A stretch of 64,000 bases of DNA from Oscillospiraceae bacterium (GTDB lineage: Bacteria; Bacillota; Clostridia; Oscillospirales; Oscillospiraceae), in NCBI GenBank assembly GCA_017458335.1, contig JAFTFT010000038.1:62001-126000 (forward strand), read 5' to 3'. Position 1 is the first letter of the stretch; each line of letters opens with the position of its first letter. Below are positions 28,983-38,907 of the stretch, piece by piece. Under the pieces are notes generated by a model. It ran no database searches and was not told the origin of the DNA. It was given only the letters and a program-made list of their open reading frames with translations. Both the position numbers and the translations under genes were made by a program.

Positions 28983-31900
28983 TATGTTTCCTCCTGAAGC
29001 TGCGCCCACACCGTCTTGTCGTCGAGTCTGGGAGTCGGATTGCTGAACTCGCCGTTCTCCCCCTCCTCAAAGCGGCAGATCCGGTGGTAGGGGCAGTTCC
29101 GGCACGCGTTGTCGCTTTCCGAGACGTAGCTCGGATGCACGTCGATGCTGCCGGAGCGGATCTCTTTCGCCATCTCCCGCAGGCTGCTCTCCACATGGCG
29201 GCGCAGCAGGCCCATCTGTTCCAGGCTGACCAGGGGATCGGAGCGCAGAACGCGCACCGGGATATACTGTTTGTCCTCGCCCTGCTCCCAGGCCTCGATC
29301 AGCGCCGGATCGTCCAGCACCAGACCGGAGCGGCGCTTCCCCTTCCTGCGCACGGAGGCGGCCTCCTCCTCGTCGGGCGCGTGGTCAAACTGCAGCAGTT
29401 CTTCCCGTGCCGGCAGGTACAGGACGCCCGCGGGAAGGGCGGCCCTGCCGTAGAGCGCCTCCGCGTGGTCACATACGGCAAAGAGATACAGAAGCATCTG
29501 CATGTTTCTGCCGTACCAGACATCCGAGAGGCTGAACTTTTTCCTTCCGGTCTTATAATCCACCACACGCAAAAACAGGCTGTCCCCGCGGATCCAGCCG
29601 TCCACGCGGTCCGCGATGCCGGTGAGGCGGAAATCCTCCCCGCCCTCTTCCGTGGCGGCGCCTTCGTCCGCTTCGGCATCGGCTTCGGTTTCCGGTTTCT
29701 CAGGCTTCCCGTCTTCGAGGCGGGAGACGTCCAGCTCAAAGCTCAGCGGTACGAAGTCCGAGCGGCGCAGCTCCCCGGCCGTGTCCAGAACAATCTGCCG
29801 CACGTCGCGGCAGACGCGCTCAAACAGGTAGCGGAAGCGGGCGCTCTTCTCCCGGAAGCCGGCGAGTTCCGTCGCCACATAATCCTGAACGGCCGCGTCC
29901 GTGATCTCGCGCAGCTCATCGTCGCTGACCTCCCGGAAGCCGCCTCTCAGGGCGACCTCCCTGGCCGTCTGTTCCAGAATCGTGTGGACGAAGCTTCCGA
30001 TCTCCGGCGCGCGGAACGCGGCGGGTTGGTCTTCCTCGGCTTTCAGGCCGTAGTTGCAGTAGTATCCGAAGCGGCAGGCCGCGAAGCTCTCCAGACGGGA
30101 GGGGCTGATGCGGATGCGCCTGCCGTAGAGCGCCTCGACCGCGCCCGGGCTGAGATCCCCGCGGCGCAGCGCGGCGTCCTGCAGAAGCTTCTCCATACGC
30201 TGCGGCTCGTGAAGGCGAAACCAGGCCTCCGCCGCTTCCGCTTCGGATCCGGCGCCGGGGCGCCGCGCGGAGACGGCCAGGGCCAGCGCGCTCTGCCTTG
30301 ACGCGAGGCGGAGGGTGTCTTTCCGCACCCGTTCAGGCTTCAGGGAGAAGATCCGCTGCGCCTGGTGGAAGACCATGGCGGGAATCTGAACCTCGCCCTT
30401 CATGCCGGTGGCGGGGAAGCTCAGAATCAGCCGGTCCTTCGGCAGGGAGAGCGTGTGCCAGATCATGGCGTACTCACGCCAGAGCTCGGCCTCTCCCCCG
30501 CCGATCATCAGCTTGTGCTCCGCCAGGATTTCGAGCTCGGCGGAGTTGAAGATCCCGGTTTGGACACGTGCGGCGGGCAGCCGGTCGTCCGTACAACCAA
30601 GGACGATCAGGCGGCGGATGTTCCGCCGGCGCATCCGGTCAAAGTCCCCCGCGGAAACCCGGTCCAGCGCCACGGGGATCAGACCGATGTCGTATTCCGA
30701 CAGCACCGCGTGCAGCGTATCCCGGAAGCCGGCGAGGTCCATGGGCTGATCGCCCAGCACGGCCGCAATCTGGCGGAGCGCTTCCAGGCAGAGGCTCCAG
30801 AGCTGGGAATACTCCGCGCGAAGCTCAAGATTCCCCCGCTGCCGGAGGCGCTCTGACCGCTTTTCCAGCTGTGCCGCCGCATGGGTCTCCCGCAGGAAAG
30901 CGGAAAACGCCTCCGCCTGTCCCCTGGCCGTCGCCGCTGCAGCCGAACGGTCTTTCAGGTTCAGAAGCGGTCCCGCGATCCAGCGGCGTGCGCGGTTGAT
31001 GCCCTTCAGGCGCTTTTCGGCTTCTTCGGTCCAGGGCTTTCCGTAACCGTCCGGATGCTGCCGCCAGGAGTCCGGGCGCAGCCAGGCGCCGCCCTTGAGC
31101 TGCCACTTGAAGAGATAGCGGCAGAGCTCGTCGCAGCTTTCCTCGTCCAGACCGCTGAGGCCGCAGCGCAGATACGCGGTCACATCCTCGACATCCCAGC
31201 CCGAGAGCAGGATATCGCAGGCCGTCTCGATCCAGAGCGGCAGGGGCTTTTCGGCGATCCGGTCGCGCCGCGTGACGAAAAGCGGAATCTCATAGCGGCG
31301 GAAACAATTCTCCAGAACACCGTGGTAGTCCTCGAAGCCGCGCACCGCCACCGCGATGTCACGCCAGCGGCAGCCCTCCTCCCGGACGGCGCGCAGAATC
31401 TCCGCCGCGGCGGCTTCGCACTCAAGGCGCGGGTTCTCCGCCTGCAGGAGGCGGATGCTGCCGTCGGATGCTTCGGAGGGAGCCGCGGCGTAATCAAACA
31501 GATGATCCGCGAAATACGGCAGCGCGCTTTCCCGCTCGCGCAGGTCAACCGTCTCCTCGCGAATCTCCGCGCCGGCGGACTTGGCCGCCTCGCGCAGCGT
31601 CTCCAGCGCCATGCGGGAGGGCAGGAGGAATTCCTCGTTGTTTTTTTCCGTGGCCGGAAGGCAGACGGTCAGCTCCTTCCCCCGCCGCAGCAGCGCGCGG
31701 AGGACCTCCGTCTCAAGCCCGGTGAAGTCGATGAAGCCGTCGACATAGACCCGGTCGAATTCCGGGAGTCCGAACTGCTCCAGCTGCCGGGCGAGCAGGC
31801 GGAGCGGTTCTTCCGTCGCCGCTCCGGCGCGCTCCGTGACCGCGTCATAGGTGTCCAGAATCAGGGCCAGTTCCTTCAGCTTCCCGCCGAGTTCCCCGTC

Positions 31901-32335
31901 CAGTTCCTCCGCCAGCTCCCGCAGCGCGCCGCTGTCCGAGGCGGCGGCGCGGAGCGTATCCGCCTCGGACAGGATCATCCGCTGAAGGTCGATGTTGTCC
32001 GCCGCCCGGCCGAAGAGGCGCAGGGTCGGCTGCAGCTCCTTCAGGGCCGAAGCCATGCAGAGCAGGCGTCCGGCCCTGTCCAGGCGCACCCGGGCGCCTC
32101 CGCCGTGCTGTCCCATGCTCCAGCGGGCAAGGCCGCTGAAACTCATGACCTCGGCATACCGTGAGAGCCGGTCGCCGCAGGCCTCACAGAGTTCCCGCTC
32201 GGCCTCGTGGCTGTACTGCTCCGGAACGAGCAGGAGCGAGCGCGCCGTCCCCGCGCCGACCGCGTCCCGGATCTCCCCGATGATATAGGAGGTTTTTCCG
32301 CTGCGGACTTTTCCCGTGATCAATCGTAAACTCAT
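28982..32335 (-). CDS. addB: ATP-dependent helicase/nuclease subunit B
   Basis: 1117 residues. Helicase-like with the Walker A LITGKVRSGKTSYI at the N-terminus and LLLVPEQYSHEAE. The C-terminal nuclease has VVDYKTGRKKFSL. Iron-sulphur staple cysteines are visible: AACRFGYYCNYGLK upstream and ACRNCPYHRIC at the end. The ATG at 32335 has AGGAA seven bases upstream, which is supplied by the last unit of a heptad repeat; a TTG six bases upstream is the alternative. Confidence 0.94.
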   Translation of the reverse strand: MSLRLITGKVRSGKTSYIIGEIRDAVGAGTARSLLLVPEQYSHEAERELCEACGDRLSRYAEVMSFSGLARWSMGQHGGGARVRLDRAGRLLCMASALKELQPTLRLFGRAADNIDLQRMILSEADTLRAAASDSGALRELAEELDGELGGKLKELALILDTYDAVTERAGAATEEPLRLLARQLEQFGLPEFDRVYVDGFIDFTGLETEVLRALLRRGKELTVCLPATEKNNEEFLLPSRMALETLREAAKSAGAEIREETVDLRERESALPYFADHLFDYAAAPSEASDGSIRLLQAENPRLECEAAAAEILRAVREEGCRWRDIAVAVRGFEDYHGVLENCFRRYEIPLFVTRRDRIAEKPLPLWIETACDILLSGWDVEDVTAYLRCGLSGLDEESCDELCRYLFKWQLKGGAWLRPDSWRQHPDGYGKPWTEEAEKRLKGINRARRWIAGPLLNLKDRSAAAATARGQAEAFSAFLRETHAAAQLEKRSERLRQRGNLELRAEYSQLWSLCLEALRQIAAVLGDQPMDLAGFRDTLHAVLSEYDIGLIPVALDRVSAGDFDRMRRRNIRRLIVLGCTDDRLPAARVQTGIFNSAELEILAEHKLMIGGGEAELWREYAMIWHTLSLPKDRLILSFPATGMKGEVQIPAMVFHQAQRIFSLKPERVRKDTLRLASRQSALALAVSARRPGAGSEAEAAEAWFRLHEPQRMEKLLQDAALRRGDLSPGAVEALYGRRIRISPSRLESFAACRFGYYCNYGLKAEEDQPAAFRAPEIGSFVHTILEQTAREVALRGGFREVSDDELREITDAAVQDYVATELAGFREKSARFRYLFERVCRDVRQIVLDTAGELRRSDFVPLSFELDVSRLEDGKPEKPETEADAEADEGAATEEGGEDFRLTGIADRVDGWIRGDSLFLRVVDYKTGRKKFSLSDVWYGRNMQMLLYLFAVCDHAEALYGRAALPAGVLYLPAREELLQFDHAPDEEEAASVRRKGKRRSGLVLDDPALIEAWEQGEDKQYIPVRVLRSDPLVSLEQMGLLRRHVESSLREMAKEIRSGSIDVHPSYVSESDNACRNCPYHRICRFEEGENGEFSNPTPRLDDKTVWAQLQEET

Positions 32336-32340
32336 AGGCA

Positions 32341-32389
32341 ATTTCCTGTTTTCCGTTCTCTGTTTTCCGTTTTCCGTTCTCTGTTTTCC
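32341..32389 (-). repeat. Seven-unit heptanucleotide array upstream of addB
   Basis: On the minus strand: GGAAAAC, AGAGAAC, GGAAAAC, GGAAAAC, AGAGAAC, GGAAAAC, AGGAAAT, in perfect register. The last unit ends six bases before the addB ATG and provides its ribosome site. The rest of the gap up to 32625 holds no recognised element. Confidence 0.85.
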
Positions 32390-32625
32390 CGCCGGATATC
32401 CGGCGTCCGGCTTCGACAGCCTGAAATCCCTTATCCAATATCAATGTCCGTACCTCTCCTGGCCTGCGGCGGGAAGAGATACCCTGTTCGGCACTCAATT
32501 TCCTTCAGCAGTATAGCATACCCGGCCCCCGCGGGCAAGCCGCCGGCGGCAGATTTCCCGGCGCCGGGCCGCCCCTTCAGGGAAGGGAATTCTCCGTGCC
32601 CGGGCATCGGCATCCTGATAAACGC

Positions 32626-32653
32626 TTGATAAACGGGGAGAAAATGATATAAT
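32626..32653 (+). promoter_or_regulatory. Promoter of the acyltransferase operon
   Basis: TTGATA at 32626-32631, a 16-bp spacer and TATAAT at 32648-32653 preceded by TGA (extended -10). Confidence 0.75.
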
Positions 32654-32728
32654 ATGACATATTTTGTCCTTTCCGTTTTGCGTGCAGGCAGGGTTTTGAC
32701 GAGTTCAGTCGGGAGGTGAACGGAAGAT

Positions 32729-33862
32729 ATGGACCCCTATCGGAGGCATGTTTGGATCTATCGCTTTCTCTCTGTTCTTGTCCGGCCCGTTCTGCGCGCG
32801 AAATTCAACCTGAGCGGTGAAAAACTGCAGGCCGACGGACCGTTTCTTCTCGTCTCCAACCATGTGACGGGCTGGGACCCGCTGCTGGTGGGGGTCTGTC
32901 TCGGCGGCAGGCAGGCTTATTTTGTGGCGAGCGAGCATATCTTCCGTCTCGGTCTGCTGACAAAAGTCCTCCATTGGCTGCTTGCGCCCATTCCGAGGCG
33001 CAAGGCCTCCACCGGCATGGACACCGTGAAGGCCTGCCTCCGGCATCTGCACGCGGGGCACTCGGTCTGCCTCTTCGCCGAGGGGGAACAGTGCTGGGAC
33101 GGGCGAACCGATCCGATTTTCCCGGCCACGGGGAAGCTTGCGAAAAGCAGCGGCGCCGCCCTTGTGACCTTTCGTCTGGAAGGCGGCTATCTCAGTCTGC
33201 CGCGCTGGGGAAAGCACATCTGCCGCGGGGCCGTCCACGGGCATCCGGTCGGCGTCTATTCCCCGGAAGAACTGAAAAAGCTGACTCCGCAGGAAATCAA
33301 CGCCCTGATCGAGCGGGACATCGCGGAAGACGCCTGGGAGCGGCAGCGCCAGAGGCCCGTCCGCTATCGCGGGAAGCGCCGCGCCGAAGGGATGGAACGC
33401 GCGCTGTACGCCTGTCCGGGCTGCCGGAGGATCGGAACCCTGCGGACGGATCGGGACCGGGTCTTTTGCCCCTGCGGGTTTGAGCGGCGCTATACGGAAT
33501 ACGGCTTTTTCGAGCCGAGGGAGCCGTTTGAGACCCTCGCGGACTGGGACCTTTGGCAGAGAGAGCTGCTGCGCGCAAGGGACTTCGCACATGAGGGCGA
33601 TCTGCTGTTTCAGGACGAGGGGCTGGAGCTCAAGCGCATTCAATCGGACCACCGCGAAGAGCTTCTGGCCCTCGGCACGCTCCGCCAGTTTGAGGACCGG
33701 CTCGATTGCGCCGATTGGCGCTTCCCTCTCCCGGAGATCCGCAGCATGGCGATGGTGCAGACGCACCTGCTGCTCTTCAGCTCCGGCGGGAACTACTATC
33801 AGCTTCGCTCTTCAACCGGAGTCAATCTTCGGAAATACCTGGAAATCTGGAAGGAGCTCTGA
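32729..33862 (+). CDS. PlsC-like lysophospholipid acyltransferase with C-terminal zinc-ribbon extension
   Basis: 377 residues. The first 200 are a 1-acylglycerol-phosphate acyltransferase domain with the H-x4-D site NHVTGWDP (His45, Asp50) and FAEGEQCWDG in place of the usual EGTR block. After residue 220 there is a zinc-ribbon-like pair (CPGC and CPCG), then a beta-rich domain that resembles a PH fold; together about 150 residues more than a plain PlsC. GGAGGTG precedes the ATG. The next gene starts one base after the stop. Substrate uncertain. Confidence 0.82.
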   Translation: MDPYRRHVWIYRFLSVLVRPVLRAKFNLSGEKLQADGPFLLVSNHVTGWDPLLVGVCLGGRQAYFVASEHIFRLGLLTKVLHWLLAPIPRRKASTGMDTVKACLRHLHAGHSVCLFAEGEQCWDGRTDPIFPATGKLAKSSGAALVTFRLEGGYLSLPRWGKHICRGAVHGHPVGVYSPEELKKLTPQEINALIERDIAEDAWERQRQRPVRYRGKRRAEGMERALYACPGCRRIGTLRTDRDRVFCPCGFERRYTEYGFFEPREPFETLADWDLWQRELLRARDFAHEGDLLFQDEGLELKRIQSDHREELLALGTLRQFEDRLDCADWRFPLPEIRSMAMVQTHLLLFSSGGNYYQLRSSTGVNLRKYLEIWKEL

Positions 33863-33863
33863 C

Positions 33864-35234
33864 ATGGATTATTCGTCGGCCAACCACGCTTTGTGGAACA
33901 TCATCATTCAGCTCGGCCTGATCGCCGGCGCGGTTCTGTTCGCAAACTTCCTGCGGCAGAGGGTCCCCTTCATCCGAAAGAGCCTGATGCCGATCGCCGT
34001 GCTGGCCGGTTTTCTGCTGCTGGGGCTGAAGTATACGGGGCTGGTCGCCATCGACGGCGCCCTCTTCGAGACGCTGGTCTATCACGGGATCGCCCTCGGC
34101 TTCATCGCGATGAGCCTGCGCGTCCCCTCCGGCGACGCCCGCGGCAAAAACGACCTCACCGGCCTCAAGTCCGGCGCCGTCATCGTCAGCACCTACCTGG
34201 TTCAGGGCGTCACCGGGCTTCTGATCACCCTGGGCCTGAGCTATACGCTTCTGCCGGGCATGTTCAAGGCGGCGGGTCTTCTGCTTCCGATGGGCTACGG
34301 GCAGGGCCCCGGCCAGGCCAACAACGTCGGTTCCACCTATGAGGCGCTGGGCTTTGCCGGCGGGCGCAGCTTCGGGCTCTCGATCGCGGCGGCGGGCTAT
34401 CTCGTCGCCTGTGTCGTCGGCGTCGTGATTCTGAATGTGCTTGCCCGCAGGAAGAGAATCCGCCCGGCCCGTGAGGACAGCCCGGCCCAGCTTCCTGAGG
34501 ACTATTTCCAGGCCCATAACGAGATCCCGGTCTCCGATTCGATCGACAAACTCTCGGTTCAGATCTGCATGGTGCTGCTGGTGTACCTGGCGACCTACCT
34601 GGCCGCCCGGGGCCTGACGGGCGGGATCGCCGCGCTCTCCCCCGGTCTCGCGGCGACGGTCAACACGCTGATCTGGGGCTTCAACTTCATCATCGGTTCC
34701 GCCCTGGCGATTCTCCTGCGCGTCCTGCTGGAGAGCGGGAAAAGGCGCGGCCTGATCCGCCGTCAGTATCAGAACAACTATCTGCTCAACCGCATCTCCG
34801 GCTTCTTCTTCGACATCATGATCGTGGCGGGCATCGCCTCGATCAATCTGGAGGACATCCGCGGGCTCTGGCTGCCGTTTGTCCTGATGGCGGCGGCCGG
34901 CGCCGTTGTCACCTGGCTGCATCTGCGCTTCGTCTGCCGGAAGGTGTATCCGGACTACTATTACGAGGGGCTCATCTCCATGTACGGCATGCTGACCGGC
35001 ACCATCAGCTCCGGCGTATTGCTGCTGCGGGAGATCGACCCGAACCTTGAAACCCCCGCCGCAAACAACCTGGTCGTCGGCAGCAGCTTCGGCATCATCC
35101 TGGGCGCTCCCGTCCTGATCCTCGTGGGCCTCGCGCCGAAGTCCGATCTGCTCTGCTGGGTCACGCTGGCGCTGGCCGCCGGGTATATGGGCCTGCTGGT
35201 GCTGCTGATCACAAAGCTGCATCGGAAGAAATAA
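33864..35234 (+). CDS. GltS-type sodium/glutamate symporter family protein
   Basis: 456 residues, ten to twelve membrane helices. Family signatures include the re-entrant loop MGYGQGPGQANNVGSTYE and LEDIRGLWLPFVLM. GltS carries glutamate with Na+ into the cell. The start is ATG at 33864, one base after the previous stop, with AAGGAG ahead; the longer open frame lies under the acyltransferase gene. A sodium-coupled carrier fits the sodium-type V-ATPase upstream. Confidence 0.85.
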   Translation: MDYSSANHALWNIIIQLGLIAGAVLFANFLRQRVPFIRKSLMPIAVLAGFLLLGLKYTGLVAIDGALFETLVYHGIALGFIAMSLRVPSGDARGKNDLTGLKSGAVIVSTYLVQGVTGLLITLGLSYTLLPGMFKAAGLLLPMGYGQGPGQANNVGSTYEALGFAGGRSFGLSIAAAGYLVACVVGVVILNVLARRKRIRPAREDSPAQLPEDYFQAHNEIPVSDSIDKLSVQICMVLLVYLATYLAARGLTGGIAALSPGLAATVNTLIWGFNFIIGSALAILLRVLLESGKRRGLIRRQYQNNYLLNRISGFFFDIMIVAGIASINLEDIRGLWLPFVLMAAAGAVVTWLHLRFVCRKVYPDYYYEGLISMYGMLTGTISSGVLLLREIDPNLETPAANNLVVGSSFGIILGAPVLILVGLAPKSDLLCWVTLALAAGYMGLLVLLITKLHRKK

Positions 35235-35261
35235 CGAACAGAGACGGAGGCAGCCCGACAA

Positions 35262-36722
35262 TTGAAACAGAAGGCCTTCTCCAGGCAGACGCCTGAATCG
35301 AAATACCAGCGCATGACGACCGAGCCGGTGGAAAAACTGATCCTCCGGCTCGCGGTGCCGACCATCATCAGCATGCTGGTGACGGCTTTTTACAATCTGG
35401 CGGATACCTTCTTTATCCGCCAGCTGAACAGCGACAGCATGGTCGCCGCCATCGGCGTGGTCATGCCGCTGATGAACATCATCCAGGCGATCGGCTTCTA
35501 CCACGGCCACGGATCGGGGAACTATATCTCCCGTGCCTTCGGACGCCGGGATCTGAAGGACGCCGAAAAAATGGCCGCGACGGGATTCTTCTGCGCGGTC
35601 TCGTTCGGGATTCTGCTGGCGGCTCTCGGCCTCTGTTTCCGCCGCGGCTTTGCCGGGCTCCTCGGCGCCAAAACGGAAGAGACTCTGGAAAACACCGTTC
35701 GCTACATGCGCTATATCCTCCTTGCGGCCCCGCTCATGATGGGCAGCATCGTGATGAACAACCAGCTGCGTTTTCAGGGCAACGCCTTCTTCTCGATGAT
35801 CGGCCTGACCACCGGGGCGGTGCTGAATCTGTTTCTGGACCCGATCCTGATCTTCCGGGCCGGCGATGCAATCGGCATCGCCGGGCTTCACGCGCGCTTC
35901 GGTGCCGGGATGGGCGTTTCCGGTGCGGCCCTGGCCACCGCGCTCAGCCAGTGCGTGAGCTTCACGATTCTGGCCGTCGGCATGCAGCGGAGCGACAACG
36001 TGAAGATCCGTCTGAAAAACTTCTGCCCCAACGCCTACTACCTGAAAGGCATCATGCAGGGCGGCCTGCCGTCGCTTGCGCGCCAGGGAATCGCCAGCAT
36101 CTCGTCGGCAAGCCTGAACCACGCCATCGGCCTGTATGTGACGGGAGCCGTGATGATCGACGCGGCGCAGGCGGCCATGACCGGCGTCAACCGGATCATG
36201 ATGGTGCTGGCCTCCATTCTGATCGGCTTCGGCCAGGGCTTCCAGCCGGTCTGCGGCTTCAACTACGGCGCGCGGAAGTATGACCGGGTCCGCCGTGCCT
36301 TCCGCTTCTGTGTGCGCCTCGCGGCGGTGGTGCTGGTCGGTCTTTCCGCCCTGGGCTTCGTCTTTGCCGGGCCGGTCACCAATCTGGTCACCGGGGCGAG
36401 CCCCGAGGCGTCTGCCATCGCGGTCTTCGCCTTCCGGGCCCAGCTGGTGACGCTGCCGCTCTCCGCCTGGATCGTCCTGTGCAACATGATGCTGCAGAAC
36501 ATCGGCGCCACCGCCAGGGCGACCATGCTCGCGGTTTCCAGGCAGGGGCTTGCGTTTATTCCGATGGTGCTGCTTCTTCCCCTCGTGACGGAAGCGCTCG
36601 GTCTGGCGCCTGTCCTCGGTATTGAGCTCGCGCAGCCGTTCGCGGATGTCATCAGCTTTCTGATCGCGATTCCGATCGGAACCGGCGAACTCAGAAAGAT
36701 GGCCGCGCAGGAGGGTGCCTAA
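35262..36722 (+). CDS. MATE family efflux transporter
   Basis: 486 residues with twelve membrane helices in two homologous halves (PTIISMLVTAFYNLADTFFI; VNRIMMVLASILIGFGQGFQ, PVCGFNYGARKYDRV). Exports drugs or metabolites with Na+ or H+. The start is probably TTG at 35262 after GGAGG (11 bases), giving the usual soluble lead before TEPVEKLILRLAVP; the ATG at residue 18 is possible. Third gene of the operon. Confidence 0.9.
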   Translation: MKQKAFSRQTPESKYQRMTTEPVEKLILRLAVPTIISMLVTAFYNLADTFFIRQLNSDSMVAAIGVVMPLMNIIQAIGFYHGHGSGNYISRAFGRRDLKDAEKMAATGFFCAVSFGILLAALGLCFRRGFAGLLGAKTEETLENTVRYMRYILLAAPLMMGSIVMNNQLRFQGNAFFSMIGLTTGAVLNLFLDPILIFRAGDAIGIAGLHARFGAGMGVSGAALATALSQCVSFTILAVGMQRSDNVKIRLKNFCPNAYYLKGIMQGGLPSLARQGIASISSASLNHAIGLYVTGAVMIDAAQAAMTGVNRIMMVLASILIGFGQGFQPVCGFNYGARKYDRVRRAFRFCVRLAAVVLVGLSALGFVFAGPVTNLVTGASPEASAIAVFAFRAQLVTLPLSAWIVLCNMMLQNIGATARATMLAVSRQGLAFIPMVLLLPLVTEALGLAPVLGIELAQPFADVISFLIAIPIGTGELRKMAAQEGA

Positions 36723-36750
36723 ACTGCTTTCGCATCCTAATATTACAGGA

Positions 36751-36779
36751 AAATCTCCCCGCCGCAGGCGGGGAGATTT
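36751..36779. terminator. Palindrome-family hairpin between convergent MATE and kinase genes
   Basis: AAATCTCCCCGCC-GCA-GGCGGGGAGATTT, a perfect 13-bp stem with A/T ends. Probably a bidirectional terminator. Confidence 0.75.
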
Positions 36780-36828
36780 CACACATTACGGTAAAGGATC
36801 GGCAGTATAGCGGATCCGCGGCGCTACT

Positions 36829-38901
36829 CTATCGGATCAGGCTTTCCAGGGTTTCGTACAGGATCTCCGGCTGTACCGGTTTGGAGAGATGCGCGTTCAA
36901 ACCGGCCTGCAGACTGCGCTGAACATCCTCGTCAAAGGCGTTCGCCGTCAGGGCGATGATCGGGATCGTCTTTGCGTCCGGCCGGTCCATGGCGCGAATG
37001 ACGCGTGTGGCCTCCAGGCCGTCCATTTCGGGCATGCGCAGATCCATCAGGATCGCGTCGTAATAGCCCTCCGGGTGCGCGGTGAACAGCTCCACCGCCT
37101 TTTTCCCGTTTTCGGCGCGTTCTGCCCTCATCTCCCGCATCTGAAGGATCATGTGGATAATCTCCGCGTTCACGTCCACATCCTCTGCCAGGAGAAGCCG
37201 TCTTCCGCTCAGGTCGGCCTTGCCCTGATTTGTCCCGGCGGGAATGTCCTTCCGCTCCGAAACGAGGCCGGGTTTTTCCGCCGCAGGCTGTTCCGGCCCG
37301 GACAAAGCCGGATCCCCGTCCGCGGTCGGCGCCGCGGTTTCGCCGGGCAGACACGCTTCCTCCTGTGCCGCCGCCCCGTCGGAATCGGAGAGCGTCACCG
37401 TCACAACAAAGGTGGATCCGACGCCTTTCTCACTCTCCACTTCGATCCGGCCGTGCATCAGCTCGACCATACTCTTTGTGATCGGCATGCCGAGGCCGGT
37501 ACTGCCGTATTTTGTCGTAGTGGAGGAATCCTCCTGCGAGAAGGTGTCAAACAGATGCGGTAAATAATCCTCGCTCATGCCGATGCCGGTGTCCGAGACC
37601 GTAAAGCGCAGCGTGGATTTTCCGTCAAACCGTGCCGTTCTTTCCACCTGCAGCTCCACCCTGCCGCCGGAGGGGGTGAACTTGACAGCGTTGTCCAGAA
37701 TATTGATCAGCACCTGGCGCAGCTTCGCGCCGTCGCCGACGTAAGATTCGTCCGCCTCGGAATTGACGCTGCACCGGTACTCCAGCCCCTTCTCCCGGCA
37801 CCGGCCGGCAAACATGGTGTTGACCGCTTCCAGCAGCTTCCGGAAGGAAAACTCCTCGTTTCTGAGCGTGAGTCCCCCGGATTCGATTTGCGACATATCC
37901 AGAATATCATTGATCAGTTCCAGCAGATGCCCGGCGGATTCGCCGATCTTTTCCAGATACTCTCTGGTTTTCGGCGTCAGATCCGGGTCGTTCAGGGCAA
38001 TGTTGTCCAGGCCGATGATGGCGTTCATGGGCGTGCGCATTTCATGGCTCATATTGGACAGAAACGCGGATTTCGCCTTACTGGCTTCCTCGGCGGCGGT
38101 CAGCGCGTCATGGAGCGTCTCCTGCTGCTCCAGCAGCTTTTCCTGCAGTGCAAGACGCTGCTCCAGCTCCTGCTGCTTCACACGGTTTTCCGCTTCGACG
38201 GTTTCCCGTTCCAGCAGAAGCCTGTTGTTTCTCTTGGTCTGGGAGATGATAAAGCCGAACATGATCAGCATCGCGGCGATGGTCAGCGCGGACTGGAGAA
38301 TGCTTCTCCTGACGGTTCCCTCCGAAATGGAACTGATGCGCTCGCTGATAACGCTCTCCCGGATCAGATAGGTCAGCAGCCAGTCCGTTCCGCTGACCGG
38401 AATATAGGTCAGGGTTTCCCGGATGCCGTTGAACGTGAAGGATACCACGCCCCGCGTTCCGGTCTGAAACTCCCGCGCAAAGCTTTCATAGGAATAGGGC
38501 GGTTCAAAGACCGCGATGCGCATGGCGTCCAGAAGATTGTCCTCCATTGCCAGACCGCCCAGCACGGAGTCCGTCAGAGCCGAACCGCTTTCCGTATAGA
38601 TGTTACAGAAGGTAGCGTTGCCGGTGTTGGTCGTCAGGGAGACGCCCGAGAGCATCTCCTGCATGTCGATGGCCATAAAGCAGACGGAGAGCGTTTTCCC
38701 CATGAAGGGAATGCTGACCGGCACCGCGATAATCACGCGCTTTTCCGCGCTCTCCGGATGGTAGATGGAAATCTCCGGCTCGGCGAGGGTATGATAGTCA
38801 AAACCGTATTCCTCAATGTCGCTCTGGGTCCCGGTGGAGGTATAGATCAGCCCGTCCATATCCACAAACGCGAACTTGTCCAGATGATAGAGCTGCTTCA
38901 T
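36829..38901 (-). CDS. Hybrid sensor histidine kinase, downstream part (sensor remainder, kinase, receiver)
   Basis: 690 residues. Residues 1-195 are the rest of an extracellular Cache-like sensor, 200-220 a membrane helix, 225-275 a coiled coil. The kinase core has the H box SNMSHEMRTPMNAIIG (His286), the N box ILDNAVKFT, and G boxes DTGIGM and GSTGLGMPI. A receiver domain follows, with phospho-acceptor Asp620 in DAILMDLRMPEMDG. The frame continues upstream through one TAG codon (38908-38910) into a matching N-terminal fragment, so this is the 3' part of one interrupted gene. Without that fragment the first membrane helix is lost. There is no ribosome site before the ATG at 38901. Confidence 0.8.
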   Translation of the reverse strand: MKQLYHLDKFAFVDMDGLIYTSTGTQSDIEEYGFDYHTLAEPEISIYHPESAEKRVIIAVPVSIPFMGKTLSVCFMAIDMQEMLSGVSLTTNTGNATFCNIYTESGSALTDSVLGGLAMEDNLLDAMRIAVFEPPYSYESFAREFQTGTRGVVSFTFNGIRETLTYIPVSGTDWLLTYLIRESVISERISSISEGTVRRSILQSALTIAAMLIMFGFIISQTKRNNRLLLERETVEAENRVKQQELEQRLALQEKLLEQQETLHDALTAAEEASKAKSAFLSNMSHEMRTPMNAIIGLDNIALNDPDLTPKTREYLEKIGESAGHLLELINDILDMSQIESGGLTLRNEEFSFRKLLEAVNTMFAGRCREKGLEYRCSVNSEADESYVGDGAKLRQVLINILDNAVKFTPSGGRVELQVERTARFDGKSTLRFTVSDTGIGMSEDYLPHLFDTFSQEDSSTTTKYGSTGLGMPITKSMVELMHGRIEVESEKGVGSTFVVTVTLSDSDGAAAQEEACLPGETAAPTADGDPALSGPEQPAAEKPGLVSERKDIPAGTNQGKADLSGRRLLLAEDVDVNAEIIHMILQMREMRAERAENGKKAVELFTAHPEGYYDAILMDLRMPEMDGLEATRVIRAMDRPDAKTIPIIALTANAFDEDVQRSLQAGLNAHLSKPVQPEILYETLESLIR

Positions 38902-38907
38902 GCGCGT

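Noticed and set aside
33822..36782. 986-codon minus-strand open frame
   Set aside because: Lies opposite the GltS and MATE genes, which have clear families and ribosome sites. Its composition (Asp, His, Arg, Gln rich) is typical of antisense frames in GC-rich DNA.
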